NCBI GenBank assembly: GCA_039090855.1 | Contig: CM077034.1 | Span: 9,192,984-9,256,983 of the forward strand | DNA: 64,000 nucleotides | Direction of reading: 5' to 3' | DNA from: Macrothele yani | Taxonomy: Eukaryota; Arthropoda; Arachnida; Araneae; Macrothelidae | Shown: positions 40,739 to 53,800 of the stretch, in pieces | Position numbering within the stretch: position 1 is the stretch's first letter | Layout: the number at the start of each line of letters is the position of its first letter | Program-made: the position numbers and the translations under genes | Notes under the pieces: model-generated | Databases searched by the model: none | What the model was told of the DNA's origin: nothing | What the model saw: the letters and a program-made list of their open reading frames with translations, nothing else

Positions 40739-42277
40739 CTACACGCCAATGTCTCTCAGTATGGAGTCGGGCCGCCAAGTTTGCAGACGTCTCGTCATGG
40801 AGTTGTATAGGTCCCTAATGGTGTCCTGCGATAAGTCACCCCATGCAGCTGGAATCTTCTCACGCAGTTCCTGCAGATTGTGCGGTAGGGTTGTGGTGTG
40901 GATAGCGCGTCCAAAAGCATCCCACACATTTTCAGTCGGCGATAGGATCTGGCGATGTGGCTGGCCATGGCAGAATGTCAGTGACTTGAAGGCAAGCTCT
41001 CGAGACATTAAGCGAGCGTTGTCCTGTTGGAAAATCGTAACGGAGTGAGAGTTCAGGAAAAGTAGGGCCACTGGTTGCACGACCTCATTAACGTAACGCC
41101 GGGGTGTCAAAGCGCTTGTAATGAACACCGAAGGTGATCCGGCATCGTAGGCAATTGCACCCCAAACCATGACACCAGGCCTTCTGAGCGTGTCACGTTC
41201 GACAACAAACCGATTATCTTGATGTTGACCACGGTGCCTCCGCACACGGATTCGGTGATCACCCGCTGCCATTCTGAGTGACTTCGTGACAGTCTGGCAC
41301 GACACGATTGCAGTCTTTGGCGACGACGCACTGCTGTGAAGGGCAGTTGTGACGCACACGACATAAAGGCAGATAGCAGCAAGAACGAACATCTGCGTAT
41401 CTCAGTTGGTAGAGCGACTTGTTCCGGAATAAATGGACTCGTGTTCGATCCCCGGCGTGGACCAAAAATGACGGAGAAATTTACTTCGTTATAATGGCGC
41501 CCGAACTTCCCGGATGACCCGGCTGTTCAATATCTCGCAATGGTGGGATGTTCTTTCCACACCGCGAGATACGAAAAATCAGAGAATCCTTTATCCAGCG
41601 CTTCGAAAAATATATGTGTGTGATGTTGCATTCCACACACCAGATTGACTGGAGTGCACGTTTACGGCGGATGGCTGCCTGCAAAGATTTATGGTCACGG
41701 CTGACCCGTGGGACATACTCTGGCCCTCTTTCGGGGGGGGGGAGATGTGACGTGCCTACCACGCAGGACGCACACGACATAAAGGCAGATAGCAGCAAGA
41801 CGAACGTCTGCGTAGGTCAGTTGGTAGAGCGTCTTGCTCCGGGATAAGTGGACCCGGGTTAGATCCCCGGCGTGGACCAAAAATGACGGAGAAATTTGCT
41901 TCGTTATACAGTGGTCGTAACGGCCTACGTCGTGCAGCCGTCTGCCGATGGTGCTGACACTAATCGGACAATGCACAGAGGGCGCCACTGCTCGCAGAAT
42001 ATCGTCAGTTGTGGCTGTTGGGGGACTCAGCGCATGTCGGACAACCCCGTCAGCCCTCTCTCTCTGTGGTTCGTCTAGGTCTCCCACACTCTCCCTGTTT
42101 CTGCTGCGTGCCTTGTTCAATCCACTGCCGCCAACAGCGTGCTATGGTGATCTCTGCACGACCGGTGTCGCGCGCAGTACTGCTATAAGACCACCCCGCT
42201 TCCCTGAGCCCGATGATGCGGCCTCTCTTGAACTCTTCCAACTTCTCGAATTGTTTCCGAACTTTTCTAAGAGGCAT
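40739..42277 (-). pseudogene. Tc1-like transposase split by SINE-2
   Basis: From ATG 42277: MPLRKVRKQFEKLEEFKRG, then GRIIGLREAGWS and AEITIARCWRQW (helix-turn-helix) to about 42060. A frameshift follows, then VRHALSPPTATTDDILRAV and VSTIGRRLHDVGRY, then the SINE. Beyond it: RLQSCRARLSRSHSEWQ, a small deletion where the first-Asp motif should be, RVRRHRGQHQDNRFVVERDT, GVMVWGAIAYD, FQQDNARL (second Asp) and PTENVWDAFGRAIHT (third acidic residue), ending RDIGV at TAG 40739-40741. Inactive. Confidence 0.87.
41345..41910 (+). mobile_element. SINE-2 copy with two heads
   Basis: Heads at 41391-41463 and 41806-41878 carry A/B boxes (ATCTCAGTTGGTAGAGC or TAGGTCAGTTGGTAGAGC; box B degraded to GTTCGATCC or GTTAGATCC). 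One body of about 340 bp lies between them. The copy ends TTCGTTATA. Flanking CAGTTGT (41343-41349 region) and CAGTGGT (41911 on) could be a decayed target duplication. Confidence 0.85.
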
Positions 42278-42352
42278 ACTTTATTCGCAAAATATGCAAC
42301 CAACACAATAGCATGAGTCAGAATGACAAGCATGCGCAACGGGACAGCCTTA

Positions 42353-43548
42353 TACACGGAGTGATCACTTTATTATGACAACCCCCTCAGTACTTCGTTG
42401 GGCCACCTTTAATACTGCGTCAATTCTTCGTGGCATGGACTCTACGAGATGTTGATAGGTGGTTTGAGGAATCTGAGACCATGCTTGATAAATAGCACTT
42501 TCCATGAGATTGCAGGGTTGTGGATCCAGCTATCTGATGGCTCGTTCAACTTCATTCCACAAACTCTCAATAGGGTTGAGATCTGGAGATTGTGGGGGCC
42601 ACCTAAGCAAAGTAAACTCACCGGCATGTTCCTGAAACAAATCCTGTACAATACGAGCACTATGGCAGGACGCATTATCTTGTTGAAAGTAGCCATCGCC
42701 ATTGGGATAAACCATCCACATGAAAGGATGCACTGGGTCCGCAACGATGTTTAGATATGATGTGCCAGTCAGACAAGAATTCAAGGCACAAAATATGCCA
42801 GGAAAACATTCCCCAAACCATAACGTTGCCTCCAGCAGCTTGAAGGGTCGTAGCAATTCATTTGGGGTCCATGCTTTTCGTGATGTTTCCGCCAAATTCT
42901 CACTCGGCCATCGGCATGGTGCAACTAAAAACGTGATTCATCGGACCACATAATTTGTTTCCAATTATCGACTGTCCAATCCTTGTGCTCCTGTGCAAAC
43001 TGGAGACGTTTTCTCTTGTTAACTGCAGACAGCAGAGGTGTTCGAACAGGGCCTTCGGCTGCCATATCCCATCCGATGCAGTGTACGGCGAACAATGCGT
43101 GCAGAGATCATTTGAGGGGACCCTTGATTAAGATGGTCTGTAATTTGTTGCACTGTTGCCCTTCTGTTGTCTGTTACCAGTCTGGTAACTCTCTGAGCAG
43201 TCACTAGTCGATGACGACCACACGTTGCGCGTAGAGACCCAGTTTTTTTTGGCTGACAGTCCAGTCTTTAAACACTTTAACAACAGCTGCTCTGGAACAT
43301 TTCTCGAATGCGGCAGATTTGGTGATACCCGCTCCATGGCTCCGAGTTCCTACAATCATCCCACGTTGAAAGTCCTTCAAATCGCATTTTTTACCCATCT
43401 CATCCCCCAAAAATCACTTCTACTATTGTCGCAAGCACTAAGCTTTCCCTTTTTATACTAGCCTCGCCCACTGGCGGCAACAGCGTGCAGCCATAGCTCA
43501 TTTGCTTAAAACTGTCAGTTGGTCATAATAAAGTGGCCACTCAGTGTA
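42353..43548 (-). mobile_element. Tc1-like element, same family as 20921-22298, degenerate transposase
   Basis: The right end CCACTCAGTGTA (to 43548) matches the 20921 family exactly. The left end TACACGGAGTGATCACTTTA is diverged. Coding pieces on the minus strand: MGKKCDLKDFQRGMIVGTRS and AAVVKVFKDWTVSQK (43398-43225), VRRTLHRMGYGSRRP (43100-43045), then SDESRF-like (about 42940), FQQDNASCHSARIVQDLFQE and SPDLNPIESLWNEVERAIR (42680-42530), and MPRRIDAVLK near 42430. Frames differ between pieces. It is inserted in the 5' leader of the element at 40606-43717. Confidence 0.88.
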
Positions 43549-43719
43549 TAACCGGTCAGGCACAGCCCTACGTCCCCTCCTTGCTTGCGTGACATGCGCG
43601 GCCGAGGGTGATACTGGTGGAATCATTTGCATGTCTCACGATGTCAAACCTACCCAACAAGTTTCATTCCTGTCGGTTGCTTCCTTCAGGGTGCAACTAT
43701 TTTTTTTACGATGAGTGTA

Positions 43720-43956
43720 AATTTACGAGGGAAAACGCACCGCAGGACATATTATTGTCAAATAATAAAGAATTTTTTTTATGAGGTATAGGAAAAGCAT
43801 CTGGGCAACATTCCCCAAATTAAAAAAAAATAGAAATTGAAAATATTATGCATTCAAAAATCTGGTAGAATTTATGAAGATTATTCCAGCTGGTTTACGA
43901 ATAATAATTCCGACACGCTGCTGTGGTGCAGATACAAAGAAACATGTCGATTGAGA
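43720..43956. other. AT-rich spacer
   Basis: Poly-A and poly-T runs; nothing recognised. Confidence 0.4.
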
Positions 43957-46900
43957 TAGTCTTACGATGGCGATTTGGACAGTGACGTCACAAAGCACTC
44001 ACCGGAAGTGCAGGATGAGAATAACCTTGCTATCTACTAACCTTGATACAGTCTTACGATGGCGATTTGGACAGTGACGTCACAAAGCACTCACCGGAAG
44101 TTCATTATGAGCATAACCTTGTCATCTACTAACCTTGACATAGTAATACGATGGCGATTTGGACAGTGACGTCACAAGGCACTCACCGGAAGTGCAGGAT
44201 GAGAATAACCTTGCCATCTACTAACCTTGACATAGCCTTACGGTAGCGATTTGGACAGTGACGTCACACAATACTCACCGGAAGTGCAGGATGAGCATAA
44301 CCTTGCCCTCTACGAACCTTGGCCGTCTTACGATGGTGATTTGGACAGTGACGTCACAAAGCACTCACCGGAAGTGCAGGATGAGCATAACCTTGCCATC
44401 TACTAACATTGACATAAACTTACGATGGCGATTTGGACAGTGACGTCACAAATCACTCACCGGAAGTGCAGGATGAGAATAACCTTGCTATCTACTAACC
44501 TTGATACAGTCTTACGATGGCGATTTGGACAGTGACGTCACAAAGCACTCACCGGAAGTTCATTATGAGCATAACCTTGTCATCTACTAACCTTAACATA
44601 GTAATACGATGGCGATTTGGACACTGACGTCACAAAGCACTCACCGGAAGTGCAGGATGAGAATAACCTTGCCATCTACTAACCTTGACATAGCCTTACG
44701 GTAGCGATTTGGACAGTGACGTCACACAATACTCACCGGAAGTGCAGGATGAGCATAACCTTGCCCTCTACGAACCTTGGCCGTCTTACAATGGTGATTT
44801 GGACAGTGACGTCACAAAGCACTCACCGGAAGTGCAGGATGAGCATAACCTTGCCATCTACTAACCTTGACATAGCCTTACGGTAGCGATTTGGACAGTG
44901 ACGTCACACAATACTCACCGGAAGTGCAGGATGAGCATAACCTTGCCCTCTACGAACCTTGGCCGTCTTACAATGGTGATTTGGACAGTGACGTCACAAA
45001 GCACTCACCGGAAGTGCAGGATGAGCATAACCTTGCCATCTACTAACATTGACATAGACTTACGATGGCGATTTGGACAGTGACGTCACAAAGCACTCAC
45101 CGGAAGTGCAGGATGAGAATAACCTTGCCATCTACTAACCTTGACATAGCCTTACGGTAGCGATTTGGACAGTGACGTCACACAATACTCACCGGAAGTG
45201 CAGGATGAGCATAACCTTGCCCTCTACGAACCTTGGCCGTCTTACAATGGTGATTTGGACAGTGACGTCACAAAGCACTCACCGGAAGTGCAGGATGTGC
45301 ATAACCTTGCCATCTACTAACCTTGACATAGCCTTGCGATAGCGATTTGGACAGTGACGTCACACAATACTCTCCGAAAGTGCAGGATGAGCATAACCTT
45401 GCCCTCTACGAACCTTGGCCGTCTTACGATGGTGATTTGGACAGTGACGTCACAAAGCACTCACCGGAAGTGCAGGATGAGCATAACCTTGCCATCTACT
45501 AACATTGACATAGACTTACGATGGCGATTTGGACAGTGACGTCACAAAGCACTCACCGGAAGTGCAGGATGAGAATAACCTTGCTGTCTACTAACCTTGA
45601 TACAGTCTTACGATGGCGATTTGGACAGTGACGTCACAAAGCACTCACCGGAAGTTCATTATGAGCATAACCTTGTCATCTACTAACCTTGACATAGTAA
45701 TACGATGACGATTTGGACAGTGACGTCACAAAGCACTCACCGGAAGTGTGGGATGAGCATAACCTTGCCATCTACTAATCTTGACATAGTCTTGCGATGG
45801 CGATTTGGACAGTGACGTCACAAAGCACTCATCGGAAGTGCGGGATGAGCATAACCTTGTCACCTACAAACCTTGATATAGTCTCGCGATGGCGATTTGG
45901 ACAGTGACGTCACAAAGCACTCACCGGAAATGCAGGCTGAGCATAACCTTGCCATCTACTAATCTTGACATAGTCTTGCGATGGCGATTTGGACAGTGAC
46001 GTCACAAAGCACTCATCGGAAGTGCGGGATGAGCATAACCTTGTCACCTACAAACCTTGATATAGTCTCGCGATGGCGATTTGGACAGTGACGTCACAAA
46101 GCACTCACCGGAAATGCAGGATGAGCATAACCTTGCCATCTACTAACATTGACATTGTCTTACGATGGGATTTGGACAGTGACGTCACAAAGCACTCACT
46201 GGAAGTGCAGGATGAGCACAACCTTGCCATCTACTAACCTTGATATAGTCTTGTGATGGCGATTTGGACAGTGACGTCACAAAGCACTCACCGGAAGTGC
46301 AGGCTGAGCATAACCTTGCCATCTACTAATCTTGACATAGCCTTACGATGGCGATTTGGACAGTGACGTCACAAAGCACTCACCGGAAGTGCAGGCTGAG
46401 CATTACCTTGCCATCTACTAACCTTGATATAATCTTGAGATGGCGATTTGGACAGTGACGTCACAAAGCACTCACCGGAAGTGCAGGCTGAGCATAACCT
46501 TGCCATCTACTAATCTTGACATAGTCTTACGATGGCGATTCGGACAGTGACGTCACAAAGCACTCCCCGGAAGTGCAGGATGAGCATAACCTTGCCATCT
46601 ACTAACCTTGATATAATCTTGCGATGGCGATTTGGACAGTGACGTCACAAAGCACTCACCGGAAGTGCAGGCTGAGCATAACCTTGCCATCTACTAATCT
46701 TGACATAGTCTTACGATGGCGATTTGGACAGTTACGTCACAAAGCACACACCGGAAGTGCAGGATGAGCATAACCTTGTCATCTACTAACCTTGATATAG
46801 CCTTGCGATGGCGATTTGGACAATGACGTCACAAAGCACTCACCGGATGTGAAGATTTGAGCATAACCTTGCCATCTACTAACCTTGATACAGTCTTGCG

Positions 46901-47060
46901 ATGGCGATTTGGACAGTGACGTCACAAAGCACTCACCGGAAGTGCAGGATGAGCATAACCTTGCCATCTACTAACCTTCATATAGTCTTACGATGGCGAG
47001 TGGGACAGTGACGTCACAAAACACTCATCGATAGAGCTGGATGAGCATAGCCTTGTCATC
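43957..47060. repeat. 92-bp tandem repeat, about 34 copies, each with TGACGTCA and CCGGAAGT
   Basis: TGACGTCAC starts at 43983, 44075, 44167, 44259, 44349 and onward every 90-92 bp. A typical unit reads GATGGCGATTTGGACAGTGA, CGTCACAAAGCACTCACCGG, AAGTGCAGGATGAGCATAAC and CTTGCCATCTACTAACCTTG. Multi-unit blocks recur, for example about 640 bp between 44258 and 44898. Units near the right edge (46900 on) are the most diverged. Confidence 0.96.
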
Positions 47061-47195
47061 TACCAACCTTGGGCTTCCAGTGCCTGAAACGGCTTAGGCT
47101 TACTTGTGGCAAAAGTAAATTCGGGATAGTGTTCTGAATAGCGATATTTTCATGTTTGACAATTTTCAGTGTGTTATTTCACATACGTCGGCAAT
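47061..47195. other. Short unique spacer before the mariner end
   Basis: Nothing recognised. Confidence 0.4.
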
Positions 47196-47308
47196 TATTG
47201 GGTTGATACATAAGTTCATGCCGTTTTTTTCATCGCACTAAAGGAATGTATTACAGCAGAAGGGAAAACGAAATCAATCAGCTATGTATCCCTCCACCTC
47301 CCAATTGA

Positions 47309-47662
47309 TTACGATACGATGATGTCCCAACGTCTGGGTAGGTCTGCAACGCCATTATCGAAAAAATGTACAGGTCTTGCTGCGAAGAAATCATCAAGGA
47401 AATTTTGGAGATCAACATCATTAATGAACGTTCTGCCACGGAATGTATTCAACAGAGATCGGAGCAGGTGATAGTCTGAAGGGCTGACATCTGGGAAATA
47501 GGCCGGATTTGGAAGGATCTTCCACTTCATGTCCTGAATGGTCATTTTGTTCATGTTTGCACTGTGAAAGCGTGCGTTATCATCTTGGAGAAGGACACCA
47601 TGGCGCCGATGTGGCCATTTCTGCTGAATTGCTCCTTCCACATGGCGGAGTTGCTCACAATA
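47309..47662 (-). pseudogene. Mariner transposase, C-terminal half
   Basis: Translation begins YYCEQLRHVEGAIQQKWPHR, then GVLLQDDNARFHSAN (second catalytic Asp), NPAYFPDVSPSDYHLLRSL (third Asp, the mariner D34D pattern), TFINDVDLQNFLDDFFA and DLPRRWDIIVS, with the stop just left of 47309. This half is open throughout. It is the continuation of the half at 61180-61868. Confidence 0.9.
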
Positions 47663-47753
47663 GTAAATAAGCAGTTGACGTGGATTAGGAACATCAAATA
47701 GAAGTTATCGCCCGTTCCACGTTTTATCAGTGAGTCAGGGAAAAGTTCTCATC

Positions 47754-47825
47754 GGCCGCCACCGGGAATCGAACCGAGGGTCTTCCAATTACGCGTATGA
47801 CATGCTTCCACTGTACCACAGCGGC
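47754..47825 (-). other. tRNA-like sequence, left end of the insertion
   Basis: Complement of the element at 61036-61107, with substitutions. Acceptor pairing GCCGCTG with TGGCGGC is largely kept, and the box B complement reads GGGAATCGAACC. It is treated as part of a mobile element, not a functional tRNA gene. Confidence 0.75.
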
Positions 47826-47850
47826 TTCGAAATTCTCCAGGCTCGCAAAC

Positions 47851-50800
47851 GACAAACTGCCAAACCACCTGGCAGGTTGCTTCTTTGGAGCCCCGCACAA
47901 TACGACAAACTGCCAAACCACCTGGCAGGTTGCTACTTTGCAGCATCGCACAACACGACAAACTGACAAACCACCTGGCAATTTGCTCCTTTACAGCCCC
48001 GCACAATACGACAAACTGCCAAACCACGTGGCAGGCTGCTTCTTTGCAGACCCGCACAATACGACAAACTGCCAAACCACTTGGCAGGTTGCTTCTTTAC
48101 AGCCCCGCACAATACGACAAACTGCCGAACCACCTGGCAGGTTGCTTCTTTACAGCCCCGCACAATACGACAAACTACCAAACCACCTGGCGGATTGCTT
48201 CTTTGGAGCCCCGCACAATACGACAAACTGCCAAACCACCTGGCAGGTTGCTTCTTTGGAGCCCCGCACAATACGACAAACTGCCAAACCACCCGGCAGG
48301 TTGCTTTTTTACAGCCCCACACAATACGACAAACTGCCAAACAACCTGGCAGGTTGCCTCTTTGGAGCCCCGCACAATACGACAAACTGCCAAATCACCT
48401 GGCAGGTTGCTTCTTTGCAGACCCGCACAATACGACAAATTGCCAAACCACCTGGCAGGTTGCTTCTTTGCAGCCCCGCACAATACGACAAACTGCCAAA
48501 CCACTTGGCAGGTTGCTTCTTTGGAGCCGCACACTATACGACAAACTACGAAACCACCTGGCAGGATGCTTCTTTACAGCCCCGCACAATACGACAAACT
48601 GCCGAACCACCTGGCAGGTTGCTTCTTTACAGCCCCGCACAATACGACAAACTGTCAAACCACCTGGCGGATTGCTTCTTTGGAGCCCCGCACAATACGA
48701 CAAACTGCCAAACCACCTCGCAGGTTGCTTCTTTGTAGTACTGCACAATACGACAAACTGCCAAACCACCTGGCAGGTTGCTTCTTTGCAGCCCCGCACA
48801 ATACGACAAACTGCCAAACCTCCTGGCAGGTTGCCTCTTTGGAGCCCCGCACAATACGACAAACTGCCAAACCACCTGGCAGGTTGCTTCTTTACAGCCC
48901 CGCACAATACGACAAACTGCCGAACCACCTGGCAGGTTGCTTCTTTACAGCCCCGCACAATACGACAAACTGCCAAACCACCTGGCGGACTGCTTCTTTG
49001 GAGCCCCGCACAATACGACAAACTGCCTAACCTATTGGCAGGTTGCCTCTTTGGAGCTCACGCACAATACGACAAATTCCTAAACCACCTGGCAGGTTGC
49101 TTCTTTGCAGCCCCGCACAATACGACAAATTGCCAAACCACCTGGCGGATTGCTTCTTTGGAGCCCCGCACAATACGACAAACTGCCAAACCACCTGGCA
49201 GGTTTCTTCTTTGGAGCCCCGCACAATACGACAAACTGCCAAACCACCTGGCAGGTCGCTTCTTTGTAGTCCTGCACAATACGACAAACTGCAAACCACC
49301 TGGCAGGTTGCTTCTTTGCCGCCCCGCACTATACGACAAACTGCCAAACCACCTGGCAGGTTGCTTCTTTGCAGACCCGCACAATACGACAAATTGCCAA
49401 ACCACCTGGCAGGTTGCTCCTTTGCAGCCCCGCACAATACGACAAACTGCCAAACCACATGGCAGGTTGCTTCTTTGGAACCCCACACAATACGACAAAC
49501 TGCGAAACCACCTGGCAGGATGCTTCTTTACAGCCCCGCACAATACGACAAACTGCCGAACCACCTGGCAGGTTGCTTCTTTACAGCCCCGCACAATACG
49601 ACAAACTGCCAAACCACCTGGCAGGTTGCTTCTTTGCAGATCCGCACAATACGACAAATTGCCAAACCACCTGCAGGTTGCTTCTTTGGAGCCCCGCACA
49701 ATACGACAAACAGCCTAACCTCCTGGCAGGTTGCCTCTTTGGAGCTCCCGCACAATACGACAAATTCCTAAACCACCTGGCAGGTTGCTTCTTTGCAGCC
49801 CCGCACAATACGACAAATTGCCAAACCACCTGGCGGATTGCTTCTTTGGAGCCCCGCACAATACGACAAACTGCCAAACCACCTGGCAGGTTTCTTCTTT
49901 GGAGCCCCGCACAATACGACAAACTGCCAAACCACCTGGCAGGTTGCTTCTTTGTAGTCCTGCACAATACGACAAACTGCAAACCACCTGGCAGGTTGCC
50001 TTTTGGAGCTCCCGCACAATACGACAAATTCCTAAACCACCTGGCAGGTTGCTTCTTTGCAGCCCCGCACAATACGACAAACTGCCAAACCACCTGGCGG
50101 ATTGCTTCTTTTGAGCCCTGCACAATACGACAAACTGCCAAACCACCTGGCAGGTTTCTTCTTTGGAGCCCCGCACAATACGACAAACTGCCAAACCACC
50201 TGGCAGGTTGCTTCTTTGTAGTCCTGCACAATACGACAAACTGCAAAACACCTGGCAGGTTGCTTCTTTGCCGCCCCGCACTATACGACAAACTGCCAAA
50301 CCACCTGGCAGGTTGCTTCTTTGCAGGCCCGCACAATACGACAAACTGCCAAACCACATGGCAGGTTGCTTCTTTGGAGCCCCACACAATACGACAAACT
50401 GCGAAACCACCTGGCAGGATGCTTGTTTACAGCCCCGCACAATACGACAAATTGCCGAACCACCTGGAAGGTTGCTTCTTTACAGCCCCGCACAATACGA
50501 CAAACTGCCAAACCACCTGGCAGGTTGCTTCTTTGCAGACCTGCACAATACGACAAACTGCAAAAACCACCTGGCAGGTTTCATCTTTGCAGCCCCGCAC
50601 AATACGACAAACTGCCGAACCACCTGGCAGGTTGCTTCTTTACAGCCCCGCACAATACGACAAACTGCCAAACCACCTGGCGGATTGCTTCTTTGGAGCC
50701 CCGCACAATACGACAAACTGCCAAACCACCTCGCAGGTTGCTTCTTTGTAGTACTGCACAATACGACAAACTGCCAAACCACCTGGCAGGTTGCTTCTTT

Positions 50801-53800
50801 GCAGCCCCGCACAATACGACAAACTGCAAAACCTCCTGGCAGGTTGCCTCTTTGGAGCCCCGCACAATACGACAAACTGCCAAACCACCTGGCAGGTTGC
50901 TTCTTTACAGCCCCGCACAATACGACAAACTGCCGAACCACCTGGCAGGTTGCTTCTTTACAGCCCCGCACAATACGACAAACTGCCAAACCACCTGGCG
51001 GATTGCTTCTTTGGAGCCCCGCACAATACGACAAACTGCCTAACCTATTGGCAGGTTGCCCCTTTGGAGCTCACGCACAATACGACAAATTCCTAAACCA
51101 CCTGGCAGGTTGCTTCTTTGCAGCCCCGCACAATACGACAAATTGCCAAACCACCTGGCGGATTGCTTCTTTGGAGCCCCGCACAATACGACAAACTGCC
51201 AAACCACCTGGCAGGTCGCTTCTTTGTAGTCCTGCACAATACGACAAACTGCAAACCACCTGGCAGGTTGCTTCTTTGCCGCCCCGCACTATACGACAAA
51301 CTGCCAAACCACCTGGCAGGTTGCTTCTTTGCAGACCCGCACAATACGACAAATTGCCAAACCACCTGGCAGGCTGCTCCTTTGCAGCCCCGCACGATAC
51401 GACAAACTGCCAAACCACATGGCAGGTTGCTTCTTTGGAGCCCCACACAATACGACAAACTGCGAAACCACCTGGCAGGATGCTTCTTTACAGCCCCGCA
51501 CAATACGACAAACTGCCGAACCACCTGGCAGGTTGCTTCTTTACAGCCCCGCACAATACGACAAACTGCCAAACCACCTGGCAGGTTGCTTCTTTGCAGA
51601 TCCGCACAATACGACAAATTGCCAAACCACCTGCAGGTTGCTTCTTTGGAGCCCCGCACAATACGACAAACAGCCTAACCTCCTGGCAGGTTGCCTCTTT
51701 GGAGCTCCCGCACAATACGACAAATTCCTAAACCACCTGGCAGGTTGCTTCTTTGCAGCCCCGCACAATACGACAAATTGCCAAACCACCTGGCGGATTG
51801 CTTCTTTGTAGCCCCGCACAATACGACAAACTGCCAAACCACCTGGCAGGTTTCTTCTTTGGAGCCCCGCACAATACGACAAACTGCCAAACCACCTGGC
51901 AGGTTGCTTCTTTGTAGTCCTGCACAACACGACAAACTGCAAACCACCTGGCAGGTTGCCTCTTTGGAGCTCCCGCACAATACGACAAATTCCTAAACCA
52001 CCTGGCAGGTTGCTTCCTTGCAGCCCCGCACAATACGACAAACTGCCAAACCACCTGGCGGATTGCTTCTTTTGAGCCCTGCACAATACGACAAACTGCC
52101 AAACCACCTGGCAGGTTTCTTCTTTGGAGCCCCGCACAATACGACAAACTGCCAAACCACCTGGCAGGTTGCTTCTTTGTAGTCCTGCACAATACGACAA
52201 ACTGCAAAACACCTGGCAGGTTGCTTCTTTGCCGCCCCGCACTATACGACAAACTGCCAAACCACCTGGAAGGTTGCTTCTTTGCAGACCCGCACAATAC
52301 GACAAATTGCCAAACCACCTGGCAGGTTGCTTCTTTGCAGCCCCGCACAATACGACAAACTGCCAAACCACATGGCAGGTTGCTTCTTTGGAGCCCCACA
52401 CAATACGACAAACTGCGAAACCACCTGGCAGGATGCTTGTTTACAGCCCCGCACAATACGACAAATTGCCGAACCACCTGGAAGGTTGCTTCTTTACAGC
52501 CCCGCACAATACGACAAACTGCCAAACCACCTGGCAGGTTGCTTCTTTGCAGACCTGCACAATACGACAAACTGCAAAAACCACCTGGCAGGTTTCATCT
52601 TTGCAGCCCCGCACAATACGACAAACTGCCAAACCACCTGGTAGGTTGCTTCTTTGCAGCCCCGCACAATACGACAAACTGCCAAACCTCCTGCCAAGTT
52701 GCTTCTTTGCAGCCCCGCACAATACGACAAACTGCCAAACCACCTGGCAGTTTGCTACTTTGCAGCCCCGCACAATACGACAAACTGCCAAACCACCTGG
52801 CAGGTTGCTTCTTTACAGCCCCGCACAATACGACAAACTGCCAAACCACCTGGCAGGTTGCTTCTTTGGAGCCCCGCTCAATACGACAGACTGCCAAACC
52901 ACCTGGCAGGTCGCTTCTTTACAGCCCCGCACAATGCGACATTCTGCCAAACCACCTGGCAGGTTGCTTCTTTAGAGCCCCGCACAATACGACAAACTGC
53001 CAAACCTCCTGGCAGGTTGCTTCTTTGCAGCCCCGCACAATACGACAAACTGCCAAACCACCTGGCAGGTTGCTTCTTTGGAGCCTCGCACAATACGACA
53101 AACTGCCAAACCACCTGGAAGGTTGCTTCTTTGCAGCCCCGCACAATACGACAAACTGCAAAACCACCTACCAGGTTGCTTCTTTGCAGCCCCGCACAAT
53201 ACGACAAACTGCCAAACCACCTGCCAGGTTGCTTCTTTGGAGCCCCGCACAATACGACAAATTTCCAAACCACCTGGCAGGTTGCTTCTTTGGAGCCCCG
53301 CACAATACGACAAACTGCCAAACCACCTGGCAGGTTGCTTCTTTGCAGACCCGCACAATACGAGAAACTGCCAAACCACCTGGCAGGTTGCTTCTTTACA
53401 GCCCCGCACAATACGACAAAGTGCCAAACCACCTGACAGGTTGCTTCTTTACAGCCCCGCACAATACGACAGACTGCCAAACTACCTGACACGTAGCTTC
53501 TTTGGATCCCAGCACAATACGACAAGCTGTCAAACCACCTGGCAGGTTGCTTCTTTACAGCCCCGCACAATACGACAAACTGCCAAACCACCTGGAGGAT
53601 TGCTTCTTTGGAGCCCCGCACAATACGACAAACTGCCAAACCACCTGGCAGGTTGCTTCTTTGTAGTACTGCACAATACGACAAACTGCCAAACCACCTG
53701 GCAGGTTGCTTCTTTGCAGCCCCGCACAATACGACAAACTGCAAAACCTCCTGGCAGGTTGCCTCTTTGGAGCCCCGCACAATACGACAAACTGCCAAAC

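Larger units (their letters stand above)
40606..43717 (-). mobile_element. Outer Tc1-like element with a SINE-2 and a second Tc1 nested inside
   Basis: Ends are TACACTCATGGTCAAAAAAA (left, from 40604) and the complement of the right end, TACACTCATCGTAAAAAAAA. Both continue into ATAGTT(C/G)CACCC. TA is present at 40604-40605 and 43718-43719. SINE-2 (41345-41910) splits the coding sequence and a Tc1 (42353-43548) sits in the 5' leader. The original element would be about 1.35 kb. Confidence 0.87.

Noticed and set aside
43957..47060. CRISPR array
   Set aside because: Repeats are contiguous 92-bp units without unique spacers, there are no cas genes, and the DNA is eukaryotic.
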